A stretch of DNA of 64,000 nucleotides from Aeromicrobium phragmitis (lineage in GTDB: Bacteria > Actinomycetota > Actinomycetes > Propionibacteriales > Nocardioidaceae), in assembly GCF_003674095.1 (NCBI RefSeq), contig NZ_RDBF01000004.1, forward strand, positions 247,206-311,205, given 5' to 3'. Below, piece by piece: positions 52,945 to 61,479 of the stretch (positions within the stretch are counted from its first letter, which is position 1; every line of letters starts with the position of its first letter). The notes beneath the pieces were generated by a model. That model saw nothing but the letters and a program-made list of their open reading frames with translations, ran no database searches and had not been told where the DNA came from. The position numbers and the translations under genes are program-made.

Positions 52945-53952
52945 ATGCAACCCTCCCTGCGCCCCGTCACCGGCACCCCCCGGGAGATCCACGCGCTGCT
53001 CGAGCAGTGGGTCGCGGAGGGTGGCGCGCCGCTGGTGGTGCGCACGTCCGGAAGCACGGGTCAGCCCAAGGACGTCGTGCTGTCCCGCGACGCCGTCCTG
53101 GCCTCGGCGCAGGCCGCCCTCGAACGACTCGGCGGCCCCGGCCAGTGGATCAGCGCCCTGCCGCCCACCGCCGTGGGCGGTCTCCAGGTGCTGGTGCGCT
53201 CGATCCTCGCCGGAGAGCAGCCGGTGTTCGCCGAGGACCATTCCTCGATCCCTGACGCGGTCGCGGCCATGACCGGCGGCCGCACGTACGCCTCCTTCGT
53301 CCCCACCCAGCTGTTCCGGCTGCTGGCCTCCGACGCCGCCCCTGCCCTCGCCGATCTCGATGCGATCCTGCTCGGCGGCGCCGCGGCCCCGGCCGTTCTG
53401 CTGGAGCGTGCGCGCGAGCTGGACATCACCGTCGTCCGTACGTACGGCATGAGCGAGACCAGCGGCGGCTGTGTCTACGACGGAGTGCCGCTCGACGGGG
53501 TGCGCATGCGGATCGGCGAAGGCGGCCTCGTCGAGCTGGCCGGGCCGGTGCTCTTCGACGGGTACGGCCACGAGCGGCGGACGGGGGAGTGGTTCCGTAC
53601 CTCCGACCTCGGGGAGATCGGCGCCGACGGCCGGCTCCGCGTGCTCGGCCGCGCCGACGACGTGGTCGTCTCCGGCGGGGTGAACGTGCCGTTGCCGGCC
53701 GTCGAGGAGGCGGTGCGCGCCGCACCGGGCATTCAGGACGTCGCCGTGGTCGGTGTGCCCGACGAGGAATGGGGCACCCGGGTCGTCGCAGCAGTGGTGG
53801 GGCGGACCGACCTGCCGTCCGTGCGCGACGCCGTGGCGGCCGCGGGGCATCCGCGAGCGTGGGCACCGCGTCAGCTCCTCATCCTCGACGAGCTGCCGCT
53901 GCTACCCGGGGGGAAGGTCGACCGACTGGAGCTGCGGCGCCTCGCCGCGTGA
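52945..53952 (+). CDS. menE: o-Succinylbenzoate-CoA ligase
   Basis: Adenylates o-succinylbenzoate and joins it to CoA. The 335-residue protein is the short actinobacterial MenE. Core motifs are RTSGSTGQPKDVVLSR (A3, from residue 33), TYGMSETSGGCVYDG (A5), GEWFRTSDLGEIG (A7) and the terminal GGKVDRLELR with the catalytic lysine. The N-terminal subdomain is shortened relative to E. coli. The ATG 52945 has no strong ribosome site but the divergent promoter gap is tiny. It is separated from menC and menD by two unrelated genes. Confidence 0.93.
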   Translation: MQPSLRPVTGTPREIHALLEQWVAEGGAPLVVRTSGSTGQPKDVVLSRDAVLASAQAALERLGGPGQWISALPPTAVGGLQVLVRSILAGEQPVFAEDHSSIPDAVAAMTGGRTYASFVPTQLFRLLASDAAPALADLDAILLGGAAAPAVLLERARELDITVVRTYGMSETSGGCVYDGVPLDGVRMRIGEGGLVELAGPVLFDGYGHERRTGEWFRTSDLGEIGADGRLRVLGRADDVVVSGGVNVPLPAVEEAVRAAPGIQDVAVVGVPDEEWGTRVVAAVVGRTDLPSVRDAVAAAGHPRAWAPRQLLILDELPLLPGGKVDRLELRRLAA

Positions 53953-54064
53953 CCGATCTCCCAGGCTCGACGGATGGATCTGTCGGTGCCACCCGATATC
54001 GTGGGCAGGCCGGCCAGTTCGGGCGGCCATTCTCCGTTTTCGCTCTCATGAGGTGAGTCCTGTC

Positions 54065-55495
54065 ATGTCTGCTCCCGCCACCACGGCTCCGACCAAGCTG
54101 GCGCGTGAGCACGTCATCCTCATCGGGGTGCTGCTCGTCGCGAGCTTCGTGGTGATCCTCAACGAGACCGTCATGAGCGTGGCCATTCCGGTGCTGCAGG
54201 AGGACCTCGGCGTCGAGCCGAGCGTGGGCCAGTGGCTCACGACGGCCTTCCTGTTGACGATGGGCGTCATCATCCCGCTCACCGGATTCCTCATCGAACG
54301 GATCCCCACACGTCAGCTGTTCGTCCTCGCGATGAGCCTGTTCACCGCGGGCACGATCCTCGCCTTCCTCGCGCCCGGCTTCGGCGTGCTGCTGACCGCG
54401 CGGGTCATCCAGGCCTCGGGTACCGCGATCATGATGCCGCTGCTCATGACGACGATCCTCACCATCGTTCCGCCCGAGCGGCGCGGCGTGATGATGGGCA
54501 ATATCACCATCGTGATCTCGGTCGCTCCGGCGCTCGGTCCCACCGTCTCCGGGCTGATCCTCGACCACTTCGGCTGGCGCTGGATCTTCGGTCTCGTCGC
54601 CCCCATCGCCGTGCTCGCTCTCGTGCTGGGCGTCAAGTACGTGGTCGAGGTGGGCGAGCGGTCGAACAACCGCGTCGACCTGCTCTCGGTGCCGCTGGCC
54701 GTGGTCGGCTTCGGTGGTGTCGTCTACGGCCTCTCCTCGATCGGCAAGTCGGCCGGCGGCAGCGGCGTGCCGCTGTGGGTGCCGTTCGTTGCCGGTGGCC
54801 TCGCCCTGGTCACCTTCCTGATCCGTCAGATCGCGCTTCAGCGCGAGGACCGTGCCCTGCTCGACCTGCGGGTCTTCGGCGCGCGCCAGTTCACGCTCGC
54901 GATGATCGCGCTCGCGGTCGGTTTCGGCATGCTCATGGGCACCCTCATCCTCGTGCCGTACTTCGCGCAGCAGGTGCTCGGATTCGGCGCGGCCGAGACC
55001 GGTCTCGTGACGCTGCCCGGCGGCATTCTCATGGGTCTCGCCGGCCCCGTCGTCGGACGGCTGTACGACGCCTACGGCCCCCGGCCGATCACGTTGCCCG
55101 GCACGCTGCTCGTCTCGGCCGGCATCTGGATGCTCGCGATGGTCGACACCGATACGCCCGCATGGTGGCTCGTGCTGTCCAATATCGGCATCAGCGTCGG
55201 GCTGGCCGCGACGTTCACGCCGGTCATGACGAGCGGTCTCGGCTCGGTGCCCGCCCGCCTGTACTCCCACGGCTCGGCGACGCTCGGCACCTTCCAGCAG
55301 GTGGCGGGCGCGGCAGGCACGGCCGTCCTCGTCTCGCTGATGACCGTGGTCGCGCGCCGCTCGAGCGGCGGCGTATCCGATCCCGAGGGGATCGTCGACG
55401 GCGTCCGCGCCGCGTTCATGGTGGCCGGGATCCTGTCGTTCGTCCTCATCGCGGTGTGCCTGTTCGTGCGCCGGCCGGCGCACGAGCAGGTCTGA
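54065..55495 (+). CDS. MFS drug efflux transporter, DHA2 type
   Basis: A 476-residue membrane protein with about fourteen hydrophobic segments, as in the DHA2 (QacA/LmrB) group. Early motif LNETVMSVAIPVLQEDL (about 35-51) and motif C-like APALGPTVSGLILDHFGWRW (about 156-175) are diagnostic of multidrug proton antiporters. The ATG at 54065 follows AGGTGAG. It lies 112 bp after menE and faces the NAD(P)-binding gene, with a strong hairpin between. The substrate is unknown. Confidence 0.9.
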   Translation: MSAPATTAPTKLAREHVILIGVLLVASFVVILNETVMSVAIPVLQEDLGVEPSVGQWLTTAFLLTMGVIIPLTGFLIERIPTRQLFVLAMSLFTAGTILAFLAPGFGVLLTARVIQASGTAIMMPLLMTTILTIVPPERRGVMMGNITIVISVAPALGPTVSGLILDHFGWRWIFGLVAPIAVLALVLGVKYVVEVGERSNNRVDLLSVPLAVVGFGGVVYGLSSIGKSAGGSGVPLWVPFVAGGLALVTFLIRQIALQREDRALLDLRVFGARQFTLAMIALAVGFGMLMGTLILVPYFAQQVLGFGAAETGLVTLPGGILMGLAGPVVGRLYDAYGPRPITLPGTLLVSAGIWMLAMVDTDTPAWWLVLSNIGISVGLAATFTPVMTSGLGSVPARLYSHGSATLGTFQQVAGAAGTAVLVSLMTVVARRSSGGVSDPEGIVDGVRAAFMVAGILSFVLIAVCLFVRRPAHEQV

Positions 55496-55499
55496 GCCG

Positions 55500-55536
55500 C
55501 GCTCAGGCGGTGACCGCTGCCGTCACCGCCTGAGCG
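55500..55536. terminator. Strong bidirectional terminator
   Basis: A perfect 15-pair stem (CGCTCAGGCGGTGAC and its complement) with a seven-base loop begins five bases after the MFS stop. It contains the stop and last codons of the convergent gene, whose C-terminus AQAVTAAVTA is therefore written by the hairpin. Confidence 0.8.
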
Positions 55537-56165
55537 ATCGGAGTCTCTCCGCCCACGACTTCCCACTGCTTGCCGGACGTGCGGTTGTCATCGATGACCG
55601 AGGCGATCACGGCGGCGACATCGGCACGGGGGATCTCACCGCGTTCGACCTCAGGTGCAAGGGTCACCTTGCCCGTCGGTTCATCGTCGGTGAGGCCGCC
55701 GGGGCGGATGATGGTCCAGCGCAGCGAGCTCTCGCGCAGCGCGACGTCGGCGTCGCGCTTGGCGCGCACGTAGGCGGTCCAGACCTCGCCCGCATCGCCC
55801 GGCGGGTCCTGGTCGACGCCGATCGCCGACACCTGGACGAAGCGCTCGATACCGGCCTGCTCGGCGGCGGCGATCGACTTGAGCGAGCCCTCCAGGTCCA
55901 CCGTGCGCTTGCGCTCGATATTGCCGTCGGGACCGCCTCCGGCGGCGAACACGACGGCGGTGCAACCCTCGAATGCCGCGGCGAAATCACCGGCATCGGA
56001 GTTCTCGATATCGAGCAGGCGGGTCTTCGCGCCCAGCGGTGTGAGGTCTTCGGCCTGCTGCGGGTCGCGGATGAGGGCGACCGGCAGGTGACCGGCGTCG
56101 ACGAGGAGCGGGATGAGGTGACGGGAGACCTTGCCGTGTCCCCCGACGATCGCAATGGCAGCCAT
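55503..56165 (-). CDS. NAD(P)-binding atypical SDR protein
   Basis: A 220-residue Rossmann protein with the motif IVGGHGKVSRHLI near the start, typical of the NAD(P)H-binding (NmrA/YwnB-like) atypical short-chain dehydrogenases. Later features are VVFAAGGGPDGN, VQVSAIGVDQ (in place of the Ser-Tyr-Lys triad) and TIIRPGGLTDDEPTGKV. It probably acts as a redox sensor or quinone/flavin-related reductase; the role is uncertain. The start is ATG 56165; a GTG three codons upstream is possible. It is divergent from menC with a 37 bp gap. Confidence 0.85.
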   Translation of the reverse strand: MAAIAIVGGHGKVSRHLIPLLVDAGHLPVALIRDPQQAEDLTPLGAKTRLLDIENSDAGDFAAAFEGCTAVVFAAGGGPDGNIERKRTVDLEGSLKSIAAAEQAGIERFVQVSAIGVDQDPPGDAGEVWTAYVRAKRDADVALRESSLRWTIIRPGGLTDDEPTGKVTLAPEVERGEIPRADVAAVIASVIDDNRTSGKQWEVVGGETPIAQAVTAAVTA

Positions 56166-56202
56166 GTCTTTCACGGTAGCGGCAAGTCGCTACAGTCGTC
56201 GG

Positions 56203-57150
56203 GTGCAGTTTCGGACCTTCGCCATCGACATGCCGACGCGCTTTCGCGGCGTCAACCGTCGCGAGGGCATGGTCGTGCGCGGCGACGTGGGCTGGGCAGA
56301 GTTCAGCCCCTTCCTCGACTACAGCGCCACCGAGTGCGTTCCCTGGTATCAGGCCGCGCTCGATTCGGCCAACCGGCCGTGGCCTGATCGCGTGCGCGAC
56401 CGCGTGCCCGTGAACGTCACCGTGCCCGCCGTGGACCCAGAACACGCCGCGCGGATCGTGCTCGGCAGCACCTGCCGCACCGCCAAGGTCAAGGTGGCCG
56501 AGCGCGGGCAGACGCTCGCCGACGACATCGCTCGCGTCGAAGCGGTTCGCGACGCCCTGCCGCTCGGCGGGCAGTTGCGCATCGACGCCAACGGCGCATG
56601 GGAGATCGGCGAGGCGGTCAAGGCCATTCGCAAGCTCGACAAGGTGGCCCAGGGGCTGGAGTACGTGGAGCAGCCGTGCGCCAGCGCCAAGGAGCTGGCC
56701 GAGGTGCGCAAGAAGGTCGACGTGCGGGTCGCCGCCGACGAGTGCATCCGGCGGTCCGGCGATCCGTTCCGCGTCCGCGATCTTCACGCCGCCGACATCG
56801 CGGTGCTCAAAGTGCAGCCGTTGGGCGGCATCCACGCCTGCTTCCGCATCGCCGAGCAGATCGACATGCCGGTCGTGGTGTCGAGCGCCGTCGAGACGTC
56901 GATCGGACTGGCCGCGGGTGTCGCGCTCGCAGCCGCGCTCCCCGACCTCCCGTTCGCATGCGGTCTCGCCACGACGTCGTTGCTGGCCGCCGATGTCGTG
57001 ACCGAACCGCTGCGGCCGATCGACGGCTACCTCCCGGTCATCCGGCCGCAGCTCGACGAGAGAGCCTTCGCGCGGGTGGCGGCCCCGCCCGAGATCGAAG
57101 AACGGTGGCAGACGCGACTCGAGGCAGTGCGAGAAGAGCTCGCGGAATGA
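56203..57150 (+). CDS. menC: o-Succinylbenzoate synthase
   Basis: Dehydrates SHCHC to o-succinylbenzoate in menaquinone synthesis. A 315-residue enolase-superfamily enzyme. The catalytic lysines are in TAKVKVAE (Lys95, Lys97) and VLKVQPLGG (Lys203). The metal ligands are Asp128 (RIDANGAW), Glu156 (YVEQPC) and Asp179 (AADEC). The GTG 56203 is supported by the usual N-terminus; the frame upstream is only antisense to the neighbouring gene. The stop overlaps menD by four bases, so the two are coupled. Confidence 0.94.
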   Translation: MQFRTFAIDMPTRFRGVNRREGMVVRGDVGWAEFSPFLDYSATECVPWYQAALDSANRPWPDRVRDRVPVNVTVPAVDPEHAARIVLGSTCRTAKVKVAERGQTLADDIARVEAVRDALPLGGQLRIDANGAWEIGEAVKAIRKLDKVAQGLEYVEQPCASAKELAEVRKKVDVRVAADECIRRSGDPFRVRDLHAADIAVLKVQPLGGIHACFRIAEQIDMPVVVSSAVETSIGLAAGVALAAALPDLPFACGLATTSLLAADVVTEPLRPIDGYLPVIRPQLDERAFARVAAPPEIEERWQTRLEAVREELAE

Positions 57151-58694
57151 GCGAGCAGCGCGCCGTCGATGTGGCTCAGCGGTTGGTCGGGCTTCTCCTC
57201 GGCCGCGGTGTCACCGACGTCGTGCTCTCGCCCGGGTCCCGCTCGGGACCACTCGCGCTGGCGCTCCACGCCGCCGATACCCGACGCATCCTGCGGCTGC
57301 ACGTTCGCGTCGACGAACGGGAGGGCGCCTTCCTGGCCCTCGGGCTCGCCAAGGCCTCCGGGCGTCCCGTTCCGGTGGTCACGACGTCGGGGACCGCCGT
57401 CGCCAACCTTCACCCGGCGCTGCTCGAGGCGCTGCATGCCCAGGTGCCCGTGCTGGCGGTCACGGCGGACCGGCCGGGTCGGCTACGCGGAACGGGCGCC
57501 AACCAGACGACGGACCAGCGCGCCATCTTTCCGCGGGTGCCGTACGCCGACGGTCTCGACGATCTCGTGCGGGTCTGGTCGGGCGGGCCCGCCCACGTCA
57601 ATCTCGAACTCGACGAGCCGCTCGTGGAACCGACGGTGTGGACGTTCGAGCCGATCCCCACGAAGGCGCCCGTGGCGCCGCGGGCGATCACCGAGCTCTC
57701 GGCCGGGCCGCGCACCGTCGTGATTGCGGGGGACGCCGCCGGGCCGGAGGCAACGCGCCTGGCAGAACGCGCCGGCTGGCCGGTGTTGGCCGATCCGAGC
57801 TCGGGTGCGCGGTGGGGAGACCACGCCCTCACGGCCTACCGGCTGCTGCTCGGGCAGCCCCAGCTGGCCGACGGGATCGAGCGGGTCGTCTCGTTCGGTC
57901 ACGCGACGTTGTCGCGGCCGGTCACCCGGCTGCTCAGCCGGTCCGATGTCGAGATCGTGCACGTGGGGGACCAGAGGACGTTCCCCGGGCCGGCCGGCGA
58001 CAACGTGCGGTTCGCCGACGCTGTCACGGTCGCTCCGGGAGACGATCGCGCCTGGCTGAGCCGGTGGAAGGACGCCGACGAGCGCGTGCTCGCCGCACTC
58101 CCCGACGCCCCGGTGTTCGAGGTCGCCCGAGCCGTGTGGGACGCGCTCGGCCACGACGGGCTGCTGTACGTCGGTTCGTCGAACCCGGTGCGCGACCTCG
58201 ACCTCGTCGCCCGTCCGGGCTCGGCGTCGCGACAGATTCTCGCGAACCGCGGCCTCGCGGGGATCGACGGCGTGCCGGCGTCGGCGATCGGCGCCGCGCT
58301 CGCTCGTCCCGAGCGCCGGGCCCTGGCCTACCTCGGCGACCTGACCTTCCTGCACGGCAGCAACGGGCTTCTCATCGGCCCCGATGAGCCTCGCGCAGAC
58401 CTGACCATCGTGGTGGCCTCGGACGACGGCGGCAGCATCTTCGCGACCCTGGAGCAAGGGGCGCCGGAGTACGCCGACGCGTTCGAGCGGGTGTACGCGA
58501 CGCCGACCGGAGCCGATCTCGCGGCCCTGTGCGCCGGCTACCGCGTGCCGCACCGCCGGGTGGCGCCGGCCGACCTCGCCGCCGCGCTCGCGGAGCCGAG
58601 CGAGGGAATCGCCGTGATCGAGGTGCCGGTGCCGCGGCACGACCGGCGTGCACTGGCCGAAGCGTGTACTCGGGCCGCACGCAGCGCGGTGTAG
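57147..58694 (+). CDS. menD: SEPHCHC synthase
   Basis: ThDP-dependent condensation of isochorismate and 2-oxoglutarate, the first committed step to menaquinone. The 515-residue length fits. The N-terminal pyrimidine domain shows DVVLSPGSRSGPLALAL and the ThDP-activating glutamate in RVDEREGAFLALGLA. The C-terminal pyrophosphate domain has GDLTFLHGSNGLL followed by the metal-binding Asn-containing stretch DDGGSIFATLEQG. The ATG overlaps the menC stop. No menF/isochorismate synthase or menB is present in this window. Confidence 0.95.
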   Translation: MSEQRAVDVAQRLVGLLLGRGVTDVVLSPGSRSGPLALALHAADTRRILRLHVRVDEREGAFLALGLAKASGRPVPVVTTSGTAVANLHPALLEALHAQVPVLAVTADRPGRLRGTGANQTTDQRAIFPRVPYADGLDDLVRVWSGGPAHVNLELDEPLVEPTVWTFEPIPTKAPVAPRAITELSAGPRTVVIAGDAAGPEATRLAERAGWPVLADPSSGARWGDHALTAYRLLLGQPQLADGIERVVSFGHATLSRPVTRLLSRSDVEIVHVGDQRTFPGPAGDNVRFADAVTVAPGDDRAWLSRWKDADERVLAALPDAPVFEVARAVWDALGHDGLLYVGSSNPVRDLDLVARPGSASRQILANRGLAGIDGVPASAIGAALARPERRALAYLGDLTFLHGSNGLLIGPDEPRADLTIVVASDDGGSIFATLEQGAPEYADAFERVYATPTGADLAALCAGYRVPHRRVAPADLAAALAEPSEGIAVIEVPVPRHDRRALAEACTRAARSAV

Positions 58695-58709
58695 CGCTAC
58701 CGTCGACGC

Positions 58710-59816
58710 ATGGCTTCCCCCACTTCGGACATCGCCGTCGTCGGCGCCGGGATCCTCGGCCTCGCCACCGCGTTCGAACTTCAGCGCCGGGGTGCGACGG
58801 TCACCGTCTACGAGACCGGGCAGCCCGGTCAGGGCCAATCGGCAGGGCAGTCGCGCATCTTCCGGCACGCCCACGCGGATCCGCGGCTCGTGGACTACGC
58901 CGTGACGGCGAGGGGCATCTGGCGCGAGTGGGGTGAACTGCTCGACCACGAGCTCATCGCGCCGGACGGTGCCCTCGCGATCGGTCCCAAGGTGGCCGAT
59001 CACTACGCGCTGCTCGACGAACACCCGGGCGTGGACGCGCGCCTCGTCGACGGCGACGAACTCCGCGAGCGCCTGCCGGTGCTCAGCGAGTACGACGGAC
59101 CGGCCATGCTCGACGCCACCGGCGGTTCCATCGCGACGCAGGCGGCGATCGCCCTGTTGAGCGCGGGATTGGGCGACGCGCTCGTCCACGACCACGTGCT
59201 CTCGGTGCGCCAGCTCGGGCCGCAGGACGTCGAGGTGCGCACCGGAACTCACCTGCGGCATCACGACGCGGTCGTGGTGTGCGCCGGCCGGGGTACCCTC
59301 GCCCTCGCCCGCGGGCTCGGCCTCTCGCTACCGGTGGAGTCCGGTGCTCACGTGCGGGTTTCGTTCCGGCCGCGCGGCCACGTGAACAGCCTCGCGACCC
59401 TCCAGGACAGCAGCGGCGTCTTCGGTGAGGCCGGCGTCTACGCCGCGGCCGCGGAGGATCGGAGCCGGTACGGCGTGGGACTGGCCGCCGACGTCCCCGT
59501 GGGCGAGGACGGCACCATGTTCGCGCCCGAGGGTCTCGCCGAGCATGTGCAGCGCGTCGTCGCCTACGTCGGCAGAGCCCTACCCGGGCTCGATCCGGAG
59601 CCGCTCGACTACGTGCATTGCTGGGTGACGCGGCTGCCGTGGGGGGACGACGGGGTCGCGGTGTGGACGGCCGATGACGTGACGTTCATCGCCGGGCACA
59701 ACCTCTTCAAGCACGCGCCCGCCCTCGGACGTGATCTCGCGTCCACCGTGCTCGACGGTTCCGTCCCGGCGCTGCTCCGCCCTGAAAGCCGACTCGGTGA
59801 GGCTGCGGCATCGTGA
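58710..59816 (+). CDS. FAD-dependent oxidoreductase, DAO/monomeric sarcosine oxidase-like
   Basis: A 368-residue flavoprotein with the Rossmann motif VVGAGILGLATAFELQRRG near the N-terminus. The SRIFRHAHADPRLVDYA segment (about 50-66) is typical of monomeric sarcosine oxidase/N-methyltryptophan oxidase. Cys304 in VHCWVTRLPWGDDG sits where these enzymes carry the covalent FAD cysteine, and AGHNLFKHAPALGRDLA closes the flavin site. Such enzymes oxidise secondary or N-methyl amines. The ATG at 58710 is 15 bp after menD. It precedes the GMC and aldehyde dehydrogenase genes and may share their pathway. Confidence 0.83.
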   Translation: MASPTSDIAVVGAGILGLATAFELQRRGATVTVYETGQPGQGQSAGQSRIFRHAHADPRLVDYAVTARGIWREWGELLDHELIAPDGALAIGPKVADHYALLDEHPGVDARLVDGDELRERLPVLSEYDGPAMLDATGGSIATQAAIALLSAGLGDALVHDHVLSVRQLGPQDVEVRTGTHLRHHDAVVVCAGRGTLALARGLGLSLPVESGAHVRVSFRPRGHVNSLATLQDSSGVFGEAGVYAAAAEDRSRYGVGLAADVPVGEDGTMFAPEGLAEHVQRVVAYVGRALPGLDPEPLDYVHCWVTRLPWGDDGVAVWTADDVTFIAGHNLFKHAPALGRDLASTVLDGSVPALLRPESRLGEAAAS

Positions 59817-59823
59817 CAGTGGT

Positions 59824-59839
59824 TGTGTCACGGATCACA
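59824..59839. promoter_or_regulatory. CRP/GlxR-type site upstream of the GMC oxidoreductase gene
   Basis: TGTGTCACGGATCACA matches the CRP-family palindrome TGTGA-N6-TCACA with one mismatch. It lies 44 bp before the ATG, and just upstream of a possible -10 TAGGTT (59846-59851). In Mycobacteriales such sites are bound by Crp/GlxR, which would link this cassette to carbon status. Position near the -35 could mean activation or repression. Confidence 0.6.
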
Positions 59840-59882
59840 GCCGTCTAGGTTGGGGCCAGCGTCGTCACAGTGAGGAGCGACC

Positions 59883-61478
59883 ATGGCCGACGTCGACACC
59901 TTCGACTACATCATCATCGGAGCAGGAAGCGCCGGGGGCGTGCTCGCGGCGCGTCTCACCGAGAACCCGCAGGTACGGGTGCTCCTCCTGGAGGCCGGCC
60001 CCGAGGACGATGACGACATGATCCGCATTCCCGCGGGCTTCTCGTCGCTGTTCAAGACACGTTGGGACTGGAACTACTGGACCGTGCCGCAAAAGCACCT
60101 CGCCGGGCGGCGCGCGGACTGGCCGCGCATGAAGGCGCTGGGCGGATGCTCCTCGATGAACGCGATGATCTACATCCGCGGGCATCGAGACGACTACGAC
60201 GCCTGGCGCGACGAGTACGGGGCCGAAGGCTGGGGCTACGACGACGTCCTGCCCTACTTCATCCGCTCCGAGGGCAACACCCGGCTTGCCGGCCCCTTCC
60301 ACGGCACGGACGGACCGCTGCGCGTCGAGGACCGCCGGTTCACCCACGACCTCAGCCACGCCTTCGTCGAGTCCGCCGTTGCCGCGGGGCTCAAGCGCAA
60401 CGACGACTTCAACGGGGCCACTCAGGAGGGCGCGGGCCTCTACCAGGTCACGCAGTACCGCGGACGTCGCTGGTCGGTCGCCGACGCGTACATCCGACCG
60501 GCCCGGTCGCGTCCCAATCTCACGGTGCGCACCGAGGCCTTTGTCACTCGCATCCTGCTCGAGGGCGACGGCGAGCCGCGCGCGACCGGCGTCGAATACG
60601 CCCGCGGCGGAGTGACCGAGCGCGCCCGAGCCGAGGCTGAGGTCGTCCTCAGCGGGGGAGCGGTCAACAGCCCCCAGTTGCTCATGCTGTCGGGGATCGG
60701 CCCCGGAGCGCACCTGCGCGAGCACGGCATCGAGGTGCGGGTCGACTCGCCGGGTGTCGGGCAGGGTCTCCAGGACCATCCCGTCGCGGGGACACTCGTC
60801 GAAACCCACGGCACGAGCGACCTCGCCGAGGCGCAGACGCTCGGCAACCTCGCGCGGTGGCAGGCGACGCGTACGGGACCGCTGGTGTCGAACATCGGCG
60901 AGGCCGGTGCGTTCTTCGCTACGCGCGACGACCTGAGCGCCCCGGACATCCAGATCCACGTCGCGCCCACGGGCTTCTATCACAACGGCGTCCACGAGCC
61001 GGTGCGACGCATGGTCACCATCGCGCCCACCCTCGTGGACGTGCACAGCCGCGGTCAGCTGCGGCTTCGTTCGGCCGACCCGCGGTGGCACCCGCACATC
61101 GATCCGCAGTACTTCGACGACCGACGTGATCTCGACGCGATGGTGGCCGGATTCCGCCGGGTCCTCGACATCGCCTGGCAGGGCGCGCTCGCGTCGTACC
61201 TGCGCACCCCGTTCGAACCGGCCGTGCGGGAGCCGAGCGACGAGCAACTCGTCGACGTCATCGAGCGTTTGGCGCAGACGCTCTACCACCCCACGTCGAC
61301 CTGCGCGATGGGCACGACCGAGGGCAGCGTCGTCGATCCGGAGCTGCGCGTCTACGGCGTGCAGGGGCTGCGCGTCGTGGATGCTTCCGTCATGCCGCGG
61401 GTCGTCCGCGGCAACACCAACGCCCCGACCGTCATGATCGCCGAGAAGGCCGCCGATCTCATCGCTGAAGGAGCCTGA
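59883..61478 (+). CDS. GMC-family oxidoreductase (choline dehydrogenase-like)
   Basis: A 531-residue FAD enzyme of the glucose-methanol-choline family. The ADP-binding motif is IIGAGSAGGVLAARL (11-25). GMC signature 1 includes GGCSSMNAMIYIRGH (about 89-103) and signature 2 SGGAVNSPQLLMLSGIGP (about 257-274). The catalytic His is in YHPTSTCAMG and the second His/Asn in RGNTNAPTVMIAEKAAD. It oxidises an alcohol to an aldehyde, which the adjacent aldehyde dehydrogenase could take further. Choline, polyethylene glycol and long-chain alcohols are all candidates. The ATG at 59883 has GAGGAG upstream and a CRP-like site further up. Confidence 0.92.
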   Translation: MADVDTFDYIIIGAGSAGGVLAARLTENPQVRVLLLEAGPEDDDDMIRIPAGFSSLFKTRWDWNYWTVPQKHLAGRRADWPRMKALGGCSSMNAMIYIRGHRDDYDAWRDEYGAEGWGYDDVLPYFIRSEGNTRLAGPFHGTDGPLRVEDRRFTHDLSHAFVESAVAAGLKRNDDFNGATQEGAGLYQVTQYRGRRWSVADAYIRPARSRPNLTVRTEAFVTRILLEGDGEPRATGVEYARGGVTERARAEAEVVLSGGAVNSPQLLMLSGIGPGAHLREHGIEVRVDSPGVGQGLQDHPVAGTLVETHGTSDLAEAQTLGNLARWQATRTGPLVSNIGEAGAFFATRDDLSAPDIQIHVAPTGFYHNGVHEPVRRMVTIAPTLVDVHSRGQLRLRSADPRWHPHIDPQYFDDRRDLDAMVAGFRRVLDIAWQGALASYLRTPFEPAVREPSDEQLVDVIERLAQTLYHPTSTCAMGTTEGSVVDPELRVYGVQGLRVVDASVMPRVVRGNTNAPTVMIAEKAADLIAEGA

Positions 61479-61479
61479 C

